64,000 nt of DNA from Thiotrichales bacterium (lineage in GTDB: Bacteria > Pseudomonadota > Gammaproteobacteria > Beggiatoales > Beggiatoaceae). The notes below the pieces were generated by a model. The model did no database searches. It was not told where the DNA came from and saw only the letters and a program-made list of their open reading frames with translations. Shown one piece after another: positions 52,318 to 60,655 of the stretch. The translations under genes were made by a program, and so were the position numbers. Location: contig JADGDE010000006.1 of NCBI GenBank assembly GCA_016745035.1, positions 127,607-191,606 of the forward strand, in the 5' to 3' direction. How positions within the stretch are numbered: the stretch's first letter is position 1; every line of letters starts with the position of its first letter.

Positions 52318-54204
52318 TTACCTGATTTTAAGTGATTTATTCTCGTCATAATAAAACTCACCTACGCAATACCTTGAGTCATTTAAATCATCATCAATCA
52401 TAGATGTTGTAAATATTATTTGATGAGGAATATTTATTGCTGCTGAAACACGAATTATCTCATTCTGGAATATATGACTTCTTTCAGGCTCCATCCCTTT
52501 ATCCTCAATATTATCCATTATCAAGAATCTTGGATATAAAAATGATGTATCCTCACAAGATCCCTGAAATAAAGCTAATCGAAACGCATTTTTTAAATAA
52601 ACCATTGAACTAGCAGAAAAAAGTACGCGCTCATCTACTGACACTCTATCTTCTTTGAAATCAAACTCAATGTTTTTCGCATTATTAAAAGCCTCTTCAT
52701 GGTTGAGGTCGGCATGTATGATTTGCATAGTAAATTTTGAAATCATTTTTTTCTTAGACTTCATTTCCCTTTCAATACTTGACTCAAACCCCTTCACAAT
52801 ATCAGAAAGATGGTTAAATTCTTTTTGAATAGCATCCCTCTCACTATATAATTCGTATAGATTAGAAAATCTTAATTTTGCAAAACCTAACTGCTGAATT
52901 TCTCTAGAAATTGTACCAATATTAATTAAAATATCACGCCCCTTTTGGCTCATTTGTTTAATTGGTTTTTCAATAATTTCTAGTTTTGATTTTTTTAATT
53001 TAAGATTGTTAGAGGTTTCAGATATGTCTGATTCAAGCTTAGTTAGTTCTTTTTGTCGTAATGAAATCATAATATTTGACTCAGATATTTGAAATTCTAT
53101 TTCCTTTCTTATCTTAAAAGTTGGATCAAACTTAGTTTCATTATTAGGAGTATCATTTCCACATAATCCACAATGGTTTACAGAAGAATTATTACATGTA
53201 GGCTGAAAGCAGGAGGGGCAATATTTAAAACCTATATTAGATAAGGCATCTATTGTTCGTGAAGAATCCTCAAGTGCCTCAAGCCTAGATAGTAAAGATT
53301 TAATAAATCTTTCTGAATCAGACAGTTCAAAATTTACACTTAATTTTCTATTTTCAAATGATTGCAAGGCACTTCTAAGTTCTCTTATTTCATCTCTTAG
53401 AGTATTAGAAATACTATTTTCAGTATTAATATCTTTAGGATCTTCTGAATCTAATTTTCGTTCTAAATTTGCAAGTTCAGTCTCTTTATTAGCAATTTCT
53501 ATATCAATAGCTTCAGCAGTTCTTATTTCATTTCCAAAAAATTTATGAAGTGTACCAATTTCATCAATTTTTTTACCTAGATTAGAATCAAGCTTTTGTA
53601 GTCTAACTCTATGTTGGTACAGATTTAGGTCGGAAAGCCCAATTAACAATTCACCAATAGCTTTTCTTTTATTTGCATTATCAAACTTATCAAACTTAAA
53701 AAGCCTATCTAATGATGTCATTTGATCAACATACATTAACCTAAGTAGCTGATGAAGAGTAATACTATTAGAGCTATCTGACTTTGTATAAGGAATCCCA
53801 AGTTCTTTTAAAATAACTTGATAGAAGCTTTCCTTGTTTTCTGTAGCAGAATATGGATATCTAAACCAATTAGTAATTTCAATAGCTATACTAGCATCAT
53901 AAGTACCTTCGACTATATCCATTCCAGCTTTTGATGATTCACGTATCTCTCTACGTAAAGTAAATACTTTACCACTCAAGTTGACTTCAATATAAGTAAA
54001 ACTACAACTAGATGCTTCCTCTTTCCATTTTGTCAACTCACCACCAAGGGAATAAAAAATAAAATCTGCAATAGTTGATTTTCCAGAGCTATTTTTTCCT
54101 CTAATTATATTTACTCCAGAGTGAAATTTCTCATTATAGACAATATTTTTACCTTTGGTAATTACCAAACGATTGACTATGATAAACGGTTTAAATTGCA
54201 TCAT
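52318..54204 (-). CDS. ABC-3C system SMC/Rad50-like ATPase with zinc hook
   Basis: 628 aa. Walker A G-K-N-S-S-G-K-S-T at 36-44. Long coiled coils surround a central C-P-S-C ... C-G-L-C zinc-hook-like pair near 330-352. Toward the C-terminus there is an F-S-A-S-S-M-V-Y-L signature-like segment and a Walker B-like F-L-I-M-D-N, where Asn replaces the usual Glu. Domain order is that of the DUF3732-type ABC ATPases of ABC-three-component conflict systems. Very AT-rich, unlike the core genes. It overlaps the middle-component gene by 14 bases, so coupled. Presumed sensor/switch of the system. Confidence 0.8.
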   Translation of the reverse strand: MMQFKPFIIVNRLVITKGKNIVYNEKFHSGVNIIRGKNSSGKSTIADFIFYSLGGELTKWKEEASSCSFTYIEVNLSGKVFTLRREIRESSKAGMDIVEGTYDASIAIEITNWFRYPYSATENKESFYQVILKELGIPYTKSDSSNSITLHQLLRLMYVDQMTSLDRLFKFDKFDNANKRKAIGELLIGLSDLNLYQHRVRLQKLDSNLGKKIDEIGTLHKFFGNEIRTAEAIDIEIANKETELANLERKLDSEDPKDINTENSISNTLRDEIRELRSALQSFENRKLSVNFELSDSERFIKSLLSRLEALEDSSRTIDALSNIGFKYCPSCFQPTCNNSSVNHCGLCGNDTPNNETKFDPTFKIRKEIEFQISESNIMISLRQKELTKLESDISETSNNLKLKKSKLEIIEKPIKQMSQKGRDILINIGTISREIQQLGFAKLRFSNLYELYSERDAIQKEFNHLSDIVKGFESSIEREMKSKKKMISKFTMQIIHADLNHEEAFNNAKNIEFDFKEDRVSVDERVLFSASSMVYLKNAFRLALFQGSCEDTSFLYPRFLIMDNIEDKGMEPERSHIFQNEIIRVSAAINIPHQIIFTTSMIDDDLNDSRYCVGEFYYDENKSLKIR

Positions 54205-54697
54205 ATCTGTATTCCATTAGTCCTGTTCTACTTTTTAACCCATTTTTCCCATGAAGATTACACTGTGACAATACACCAACAAGTGCTATAAAGAATTCAT
54301 TAGATGTAAACCCATTAGCATTAATCAAATCTATTATTTCTTTATCTTCAAAATTTTTTCCAACAGACAACCACCTATGTTCATCAAAATATATTATTTC
54401 CTTGGATCTTAATATATCCAGTGCCTGCGACTGAAAATCTCCCATTTCTGAAAATAAAATTTTATTACTTGGTAAGTTTTCATAAGGTATATTTAATGTT
54501 TGTGCTCTCTTTTTAATCAAGACATTACCTTTAGCCCTAGGTAACGTTATATTTGAAATAAGATGAGGAAATACAAAATAAAAATCAATTATTTTTAGCC
54601 TATCAATCTCTATCTTTTTATTTGTTAATAATTTCAGAATTGAAAGAATTCTAAATGTACAGTGAAATACATCATTTCTTTGATGATAAATGAGCAT
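54191..54697 (-). CDS. ABC-3C system middle component
   Basis: 168 aa, soluble, helical winged-helix-like. The segment R-L-K-I-I-D-F-Y-F-V-F-P-H-L followed by a charged C-terminal half, and its position between the ATPase and CTD genes, fit the middle component (MC) of ABC-three-component systems. It is proposed to bridge the ATPase and the effector-bearing protein. Overlaps the ATPase start; three bases separate it from the CTD gene. Confidence 0.7.
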   Translation of the reverse strand: MLIYHQRNDVFHCTFRILSILKLLTNKKIEIDRLKIIDFYFVFPHLISNITLPRAKGNVLIKKRAQTLNIPYENLPSNKILFSEMGDFQSQALDILRSKEIIYFDEHRWLSVGKNFEDKEIIDLINANGFTSNEFFIALVGVLSQCNLHGKNGLKSRTGLMEYRYDAI

Positions 54698-54700
54698 GTA

Positions 54701-55327
54701 TTAATCCCACTCAACGTGACAGTTCCCTGTCAAAAGGTATAAAAGCCCATACAATTCATTCATATCAATATCTAAACTAGACCCTTGAATATTATAAAAG
54801 AATGGTTCTATAATTTCATTTTTTACTAAATCATCAATTTCATATATTTCAAATTTTCCTGACTTTATTCTATTTTCAATAGTATGTTTAAAGGATGTTC
54901 TAATATTTATTAAAAGATATGAGTATATGTCCTGAGCAGACTTGTATAATGAAAATTTATGTATTTTTTTAGTCACTCTTTCTTTTGCATCAATAGCTAT
55001 ATCAATCATATGTTCTCTTTTTCCATCGATAAGTTTTTCTTTTAAATCTCTCAAGTTTTCTTTTTGCTTTTCTTTAAAAAAATTATTTAGTTCATCAGAA
55101 AATTTTTGATATTCAGGATCTTTTTCCTTTTCATTTTCATGCTCTTCTAAGAGGCGTTTTAGAACAAGATCTTCTCTATACTGAACAGGTCTTTTATAGA
55201 AATAGTTATTATTATAATTTATGCTTTTATCATCTCTTCCAATAGCTTTTTTTGCTACAACATCACTCTGAGTAACTTTATTATTATCAATCATAAAAAT
55301 ATCACTTTTTATCTCTTCCAACGACAT
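54701..55327 (-). CDS. ABC-3C C-terminal-domain protein
   Basis: 208 aa if started at ATG 55327 (M-S-L-E-E-I-K); GTG/ATG codons up to 55339 are alternatives. The N-terminus carries V-V-A-K-K-A-I-G-R-D-D-K-S-I-N-Y-N-N-N, a motif often leading into effector-system adaptors. The middle is a charged coiled region. The C-terminus ends L-Y-G-L-L-Y-L-L-T-G-N-C-H-V-E-W, the hallmark end of the ABC-3C CTD. Usually an effector domain is fused in front; here the preceding overlapping gene encodes a membrane peptide instead. Confidence 0.75.
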   Translation of the reverse strand: MSLEEIKSDIFMIDNNKVTQSDVVAKKAIGRDDKSINYNNNYFYKRPVQYREDLVLKRLLEEHENEKEKDPEYQKFSDELNNFFKEKQKENLRDLKEKLIDGKREHMIDIAIDAKERVTKKIHKFSLYKSAQDIYSYLLINIRTSFKHTIENRIKSGKFEIYEIDDLVKNEIIEPFFYNIQGSSLDIDMNELYGLLYLLTGNCHVEWD

Positions 55328-55478
55328 CACCACCAGCATTAATATTTTTTTGCGTTACTATGTTTTTTGAAAAAATCCGTTTTTTAAATATTGTCCCAAA
55401 GATAATTATTCCAAGACCAGAGAAGAGCCATTGGTAATTATTTTGAATAAATAAATAAATGTCATCCATAAGTTCCAT
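55302..55478 (-). CDS. Small one-TM protein, candidate membrane effector of the ABC-3C system
   Basis: 58 aa from ATG 55478, which has GGAG six bases upstream. One membrane span (about 12-29: W-L-F-S-G-L-G-I-I-I-F-G-T-I-F), a basic patch, then N-I-N-A-G-G-D-V-V-G-R-D-K-K at the C-terminus. GGD-V-x-G-x-DK tails are common in conflict-system adaptor proteins. The gene overlaps the CTD gene by 26 bases, so the coding for that tail also encodes the CTD protein's start. Pore-forming or membrane-tethering roles are inference. Confidence 0.6.
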   Translation of the reverse strand: MELMDDIYLFIQNNYQWLFSGLGIIIFGTIFKKRIFSKNIVTQKNINAGGDVVGRDKK

Positions 55479-55751
55479 AAAAATCTCCATTTTAAATTCA
55501 TAAGTTGTAGAATATAAAATATACAAGTACAGTTTAATATTTAGAATATTTCCCGAAATTCTCACTTCAATTGAAATATGTTGATAAAGTCTTATATCAA
55601 AATTATTCTACCCAAGCTAATTATTTTTAAGAATTAATATTAAACAAGTAAGCGGACTGTTTTTCTTTAATTATATCCATGTTATATTTATGAGTTTTTA
55701 ATGCCTAAAAGTTAAAAATAATTCAGTCCATCTACTTATATAAAATTTAAT

Positions 55752-56021
55752 TTATTTTCCCACTGTGGGTACATCTTCGATTGATAAGACTTTACCTTGG
55801 TAAGCTGGCAGAGAACTGGGAATATCAAAGCTACTGGGAGATAGGCGGTCTGAGGCTTTGCCTATGCGTTGCACACTATCTGCTTTAACTTGTTTGATAG
55901 ATTGCAATGCAACCATAAGGCACAAGGCATATTCTAATAAACGATTATCAGAATTCATGCCTGTCAGTTGTCGTGCTTGTTGAAGTAAGCTATCGTCTAT
56001 GCTTGCATTGATTTGGCTCAT
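55752..56021 (-). CDS. VapB-like antitoxin (orphan)
   Basis: 89 aa. The N-terminal half has the pattern of the VapB/DUF2191 ribbon-helix-helix antitoxins (I-D-D-S-L-L-Q-Q-A-R-Q-L-T-G then L-L-E-Y-A-L-C-L-M-V-A-L); the C-terminal half is an unstructured tail. No toxin gene is adjacent: downstream is the NDH-like gene, upstream AT-rich non-coding DNA. Hence an orphan or leftover of a module. Confidence 0.6.
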   Translation of the reverse strand: MSQINASIDDSLLQQARQLTGMNSDNRLLEYALCLMVALQSIKQVKADSVQRIGKASDRLSPSSFDIPSSLPAYQGKVLSIEDVPTVGK

Positions 56022-56099
56022 GATTTTCTCACAAAATTAACCATCAGTTATTGTGATCAAATCATACGCTATTTTTTGTTGCTTGATAATTAGCCAGCG

Positions 56100-57572
56100 C
56101 TATTTAAACAACCCCAACCAAGCCACACTACTCGGCTCTAATAAGTCTAATATCGGCTGCGGATAAAAGCCAAACACGAACACGGGTAGCAAAATCACGC
56201 CGAGGATTAGGAGTTCGCGCGGGCGTAGGTCTACGGCTTGTTGGATAACGGCGCGTTTGGCTTCGCCTAAAAAGGCGCGGCGGTAGAGGCTGAGGAAATA
56301 GCTTGCGCCTAAGACCACGGCAAATAAGGTCACTAAACCTGCGCCTGTGTGTTGTTTGAAAGCGGAGATAATCAGCAGTAATTCGGCGGGGAAGCCGCTG
56401 GTGGCGGGTACGCCGATGCTGGCAAGCCCTAGAATTAAAAAGCCTGTGGCAAGTAGCGGCATGGTTTGGGCGACACCGCCGAGGCTGACGACATCGGTTG
56501 AGCCGATGCGTTGGTGTAAAAAGCCTGCGAGTAAGAATAATCCGGCGCTGATTAAGCTGAAGTTAAGAAGCTGGAATACCGCGCCTTGAATGCCTTGTTG
56601 GTTGAGGCTGGCGATACCGATAAGCACGAGGGAGACGTGGGCGAGGCTAGAAAAAGCTAACATGCGCCGCAGGTTACTTTGACTCAGGGCGGCAACAGCG
56701 CCGTATAACATACCGAGCATTCCCAGTCCCACTAACAGCCATTGAAATTCTTGCGCGGCATCAGGGGCAAGCGGAAGAGCAAAACGCAACAAGCCATAAG
56801 CACCGATTTTGAGTCCGGCAATCAGTGCCATGATGTTGACGGGCGACTCGCTGGCGTTGACCGGTAGCCATGCGTGCAAGGGGAATATCGGCGTTTTGAC
56901 CGCGAAACCGAGCAGCAAGAGGAAGAAAATCAGGCTTTGATAAGGATTATCGTGGGCATTGGCGAGCAAGCTGGGGTAATCAAAGCGCAAGCCCTCGGGA
57001 TGATAGTTCGCTAGCAGCAGCCATGCGAATAATAAAGCGATGCCACCGGAGAGCATGAACAGGGTGTATTTATTGGCGGCATAGCGGCGTTCTGGCCCAA
57101 CGCCCCAGAGGCTGATGAGGAAGTAGAACGGAATCAAACTTAATTCCCAAAACAGGAAGAAGAAGATGGTATCCAGCGCGGTAAATACGCCGATAAAACA
57201 GGCTTGCAGGATTAACAGCAGGGAAAAATACAGCCGTGGAAAGGTGCGCAGACTGCGCCAGCTTGCCAAGATAACCAGACTAAACAAGAGGCTGATGGCG
57301 GGTAAAAACAGCACCGATAAGCCATCAACGCCGAGCAAGTATTGAATATTGAGGCTGTCTATCCAGCGGTATTGCTCGACCCATTGAAAGCCTTGGTGTT
57401 GGCTGTCAAATTGGCTCAAAAGCCCCAAGCTTAAGCCTAAGGTAATAAGGCTGCTGGCGAGGGCAATGCTGCGAGCTTTAGCCACGGGGGCAACATAAAT
57501 CAGCGCAGCGCTAGCTAATAAAATCAGTAGCAGGCTGCTTAAGTAGGGAAAACTGGCCGGTAATAGGGACAT
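56100..57572 (-). CDS. NuoM/NdhD-like proton-channel subunit in the dab operon
   Basis: 490 aa, about 14 membrane spans, of the complex I antiporter-like family: D-G-L-S-V-L-F-L-P after span 3, the F-F-W-E-L-S-L-I-P-F-Y-F-L conserved glutamate, P-L-H-A-W-L-P-V-N-A-S-E-S-P-V and the broken-helix region. It resembles NuoM rather than NuoL. Last gene of the dabA operon, three bases after the previous gene. Presumed to couple ion flow to bicarbonate uptake rather than NADH oxidation, as no other nuo genes are present. A decayed duplicate of its end lies at 50957-51147. Confidence 0.88.
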   Translation of the reverse strand: MSLLPASFPYLSSLLLILLASAALIYVAPVAKARSIALASSLITLGLSLGLLSQFDSQHQGFQWVEQYRWIDSLNIQYLLGVDGLSVLFLPAISLLFSLVILASWRSLRTFPRLYFSLLLILQACFIGVFTALDTIFFFLFWELSLIPFYFLISLWGVGPERRYAANKYTLFMLSGGIALLFAWLLLANYHPEGLRFDYPSLLANAHDNPYQSLIFFLLLLGFAVKTPIFPLHAWLPVNASESPVNIMALIAGLKIGAYGLLRFALPLAPDAAQEFQWLLVGLGMLGMLYGAVAALSQSNLRRMLAFSSLAHVSLVLIGIASLNQQGIQGAVFQLLNFSLISAGLFLLAGFLHQRIGSTDVVSLGGVAQTMPLLATGFLILGLASIGVPATSGFPAELLLIISAFKQHTGAGLVTLFAVVLGASYFLSLYRRAFLGEAKRAVIQQAVDLRPRELLILGVILLPVFVFGFYPQPILDLLEPSSVAWLGLFK

Positions 57573-57575
57573 GGT

Positions 57576-59111
57576 TTAGTGTCCTGTGTGCAAGGGTGGT
57601 TGCGCATAAATATCAGCCAAGGGCTGAATTGTGTGCTCTATCAAAGTAAGGCTGGGGTCGGGATGTAGCCCCATGAATAAGGTGAAGATAATCACGCTGG
57701 CAGCAAGGACGATTTCTAGCCAATGGGTTTGGGTTTGTTGCGCAGGGATGTGTTGATTTTCTTCGCCCGCACCTAAGAATATGCGTTGGAAGACCAGCAA
57801 AATGAAACCAGCGGCAAGGACGTTACCTAGGGCGGCTAAAATGGTCACCAATGCGCCAAAGCGTTGAATGGAGGCTTCAAGCATAAAGTGCATTCCCTCA
57901 AAACCGAGTGTGCCGGGCATCCCAATCAGGGTTAAGCTGCCGACCACGAAGCTAATCGCAATCAAGGGGCCGATTTTGCCCAAGCCTTCAATTAAGTTGC
58001 CCAGCTCGCTGATGCGCATGGTATCGGTGCGCTCGCGGATAATGCCTGTAATCCAGAACAAGCCTGCGATAGCAAAACCAAAGCCGATGCTTAACAGTAG
58101 GCTACTGCTAAAGCCGAGTTTATTCAGGGTAAACAGGGCGATAACGACAATACTGGTGTGGCTGATGGCGGCAAAGGCAAGAGCGCGGCGCAGGTTGCTT
58201 TGTTGAATCGCGAGTAAGGCGGCATAGAAAATCCCGACCACGGCGACGGCAATCAGCATGTATTGCCACTCGGCAATGGCGTTGGGTGTCAGGGGAATAA
58301 CAAAACGCAGCAGGGCGAAAATGCCGACTTTGATACCTAAAAACAGCGCGGGAGCGGCGATGCTGCCTTTTTCGAGGAAGCTTGGCAGCCAGCCGTGGAC
58401 GGGGAACAGCGGAATCCGCACGGCAATGCCATAGAATAATAGGAAGAAAATAATGTGTTCGAGTTCGATGGGAATTTGCAGTTTTTGTAAGGCGAGCAAA
58501 TCAAATGACCATGCGCCCTTGCCGATTTGATCGGAGTACAGCCACGCGAGCATAAACACGCCAATGCCGGTGAGGATTAAGCCTGTGAGCATGAATTGGA
58601 AAAAGCGTTTAATCATCGGTCCTGAGTCCCAATCATGCGCCCAGCGGCTGGTGATATAGACGATTAAACCGACTTCGAGAATCGACATAATCCAGAACCA
58701 GAGTAAATCTAAGCTGACAAACTGGCTGATTAAAACTGCCTCGACCAATAAGGTCACACCGAGGACGCTGCTTTGTTTGCGGAAAATGGCAAAGAGCATA
58801 GTTAGCGGCGTGATGATTGCGGTGAGCAGGATAAAGAGGACGCTCATACCATCTGCACCGACGTGGTAAACCAAGCTGCTCCAGATCTGGAATTGTTCGG
58901 CAAACAGGAAACTATGCGCCGCGCCTTTTTCAGCCATAAAGGCTTGGTATAGCCACAGGCTTAAACCCAGCTCGACCAGACTCACCCCCAGCGCGAGGCT
59001 GATGGCAAAACGCCCCGAGGCGCGTAAAATCATAAAACCGGCAATCAAGGGCAGGAGTTGTAAACTCAGTAGTAAAGGCCAGCCTGTTTGGCTCATTTCT
59101 ATATAGTTCAT
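57576..59111 (-). CDS. Second NDH-type proton-channel subunit in the dab operon
   Basis: 511 aa, about 14 spans. It also shows the NuoM-type core (G-A-D-G-M-S-V-L-F, P-L-F-P-V-H-G-W-L-P-S-F-L, S-H-T-S-I-V-V). It differs from the following gene throughout, so it is an ancient paralogue rather than a recent copy. The position between dabB and the third channel gene, with two-base gaps, indicates one transcript and probably one membrane complex. Confidence 0.88.
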   Translation of the reverse strand: MNYIEMSQTGWPLLLSLQLLPLIAGFMILRASGRFAISLALGVSLVELGLSLWLYQAFMAEKGAAHSFLFAEQFQIWSSLVYHVGADGMSVLFILLTAIITPLTMLFAIFRKQSSVLGVTLLVEAVLISQFVSLDLLWFWIMSILEVGLIVYITSRWAHDWDSGPMIKRFFQFMLTGLILTGIGVFMLAWLYSDQIGKGAWSFDLLALQKLQIPIELEHIIFFLLFYGIAVRIPLFPVHGWLPSFLEKGSIAAPALFLGIKVGIFALLRFVIPLTPNAIAEWQYMLIAVAVVGIFYAALLAIQQSNLRRALAFAAISHTSIVVIALFTLNKLGFSSSLLLSIGFGFAIAGLFWITGIIRERTDTMRISELGNLIEGLGKIGPLIAISFVVGSLTLIGMPGTLGFEGMHFMLEASIQRFGALVTILAALGNVLAAGFILLVFQRIFLGAGEENQHIPAQQTQTHWLEIVLAASVIIFTLFMGLHPDPSLTLIEHTIQPLADIYAQPPLHTGH

Positions 59112-59113
59112 AC

Positions 59114-60655
59114 TTATAAAACCATCACAAAGCTAACGACAATAATGAGCATCAAATAACGTGGCTCGGCTAAACGGCGTTCGATATTTTCTAGTATATC
59201 GCCGATGTATTTAAAGTTGTGTTGCAAGCGCTGCTGGGTATCGGACATGACTAATTTTTGTTCGATCCATTCAAACAAATCGCCCAGCATGTGCATAAAT
59301 CTCCCTAACAGCCCCATATCATTGCTGTGGTATTCCTGTTTTAGCCCTTCTTTACCCGCGTTAAGACGGCTTAATAAATGGCTGGAGGAGGGATTACCAC
59401 TGATACGAATAATCACTTGTTCTTCAAATAAACGTGCATCTTGTGCCAGTTTTTGAAATGGTTTCACCAATAAATGATCGCCTAAGCTATCAAGCCAAAA
59501 GCGTTGCACCGCAGCAATATAAAGCGCGGGGCGTTTTTGCAGCCATTGCGCGGCTGGGCGCGGGCTGTTGGTGACTTGGTGTAAGAACGAAGGCGCGTGC
59601 AAAAATTGATAGGTTCGCCACACCGCATGAATACATAAATGCAAGGTGGCAAATTCAAACCAACCCAGACCAATACTAACCACCATGATGCCCAACTGGG
59701 CGATGCTGGAGAAAATAAAGGCGGTTTTGACATCGGTTTGTACCAATCCGGCAAAATAGCCATAAGCGATGGATAACACGCCGATGAGAATTAGGGCAAT
59801 TTGCAAGGTTTCAGCTTGGGCAATCAGCGGCTCTAGGCGTAATAATAAATAGATGCCCGCGTGTACCATCAATGCGCCGTAAAAAATCGCACTCGAAGGC
59901 GTTGGGCCTTCTAAGGCGCGGGTAATCCACGCCGAGAACGGAAACTGTGCCGATTTAATCAGAGCGGCTAACACAAAACCACTGCTAATCAGGGCAATGT
60001 GTAGGGTGCTTTCTCCCTTGTCAGCAAATAAAACCTGCCATTCGGTGCTGCCCCACCATAAGAAACTAAAAAATAAAGCAAAGATAAGCCCGGCATCACC
60101 AAGGCGATTAGTGATAAAAGCCCGCAAGGCGTTTTGGGTCGCCACGTCGCGCTGCCAGCGGTAGCCGATCAGCAAGTAGGAACTTAAGCCCGCAAATTCC
60201 CAACCGATGAATAATAAGGCGGCATTGCCTGCCATCACAATCAGTTGAATGCCGCTGCTAAACAGACAAAAAACCATGAAAAAGCGTTGGAAACCCGGTT
60301 CACGGTGTAAGTAATTGACCGAAAACCACAACACCAGCAAGATAATCACGGCGTTGAGGTTTAATAGCGTCAAACTTAAGCCATCAATTAAAAAGTTTAA
60401 ATGGATTTGATATGCACCACTTTCTAGCCACGAGCCGATTTGCACCGTTGCGGGGAAGCCTTGAGTGAAGCTGAGGTAATCGAGATATAAAATTGCCCAA
60501 GCGCTGAGCATCATGCTGCCAATGGCAATACGGCTGGTTTGTTTTTCGCCCGCATCGCCTTGGTTTTTGCCCAAGACCACGGCAAGCCCTATCCAGAGCA
60601 TCGCCAGCAATGGCAAGAGGGGAATTGCAATTAAACTGACATTTAAGGCATTCAT
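59114..60655 (-). CDS. dabB: DabB-like NuoL-type membrane subunit of the inorganic carbon transporter
   Basis: 513 aa from ATG 60655, which overlaps the dabA stop (ATGA); the open frame continues upstream within dabA. NuoL family: L-I-D-G-L-S-L-T-L-L-N, G-W-E-F-A-G-L-S-S-Y-L-L-I-G, F-P-F-S-A-W-I-T-R-A-L-E-G-P-T-P-S-S. Spans end near residue 350. The C-terminal part is a long amphipathic stretch and a final single span. In DAB transporters DabB carries the cation flow that drives DabA. Coupled translation with dabA supports that pairing. Confidence 0.88.
   Translation of the reverse strand: MNALNVSLIAIPLLPLLAMLWIGLAVVLGKNQGDAGEKQTSRIAIGSMMLSAWAILYLDYLSFTQGFPATVQIGSWLESGAYQIHLNFLIDGLSLTLLNLNAVIILLVLWFSVNYLHREPGFQRFFMVFCLFSSGIQLIVMAGNAALLFIGWEFAGLSSYLLIGYRWQRDVATQNALRAFITNRLGDAGLIFALFFSFLWWGSTEWQVLFADKGESTLHIALISSGFVLAALIKSAQFPFSAWITRALEGPTPSSAIFYGALMVHAGIYLLLRLEPLIAQAETLQIALILIGVLSIAYGYFAGLVQTDVKTAFIFSSIAQLGIMVVSIGLGWFEFATLHLCIHAVWRTYQFLHAPSFLHQVTNSPRPAAQWLQKRPALYIAAVQRFWLDSLGDHLLVKPFQKLAQDARLFEEQVIIRISGNPSSSHLLSRLNAGKEGLKQEYHSNDMGLLGRFMHMLGDLFEWIEQKLVMSDTQQRLQHNFKYIGDILENIERRLAEPRYLMLIIVVSFVMVL

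Noticed and set aside
56100..59111. The two NuoM-like genes as part of a respiratory complex I operon
   Set aside because: No other nuo genes (hydrophilic arm, nuoH, nuoK) are present and the genes are packed behind dabA and dabB, so a carbon-transport role is more likely.
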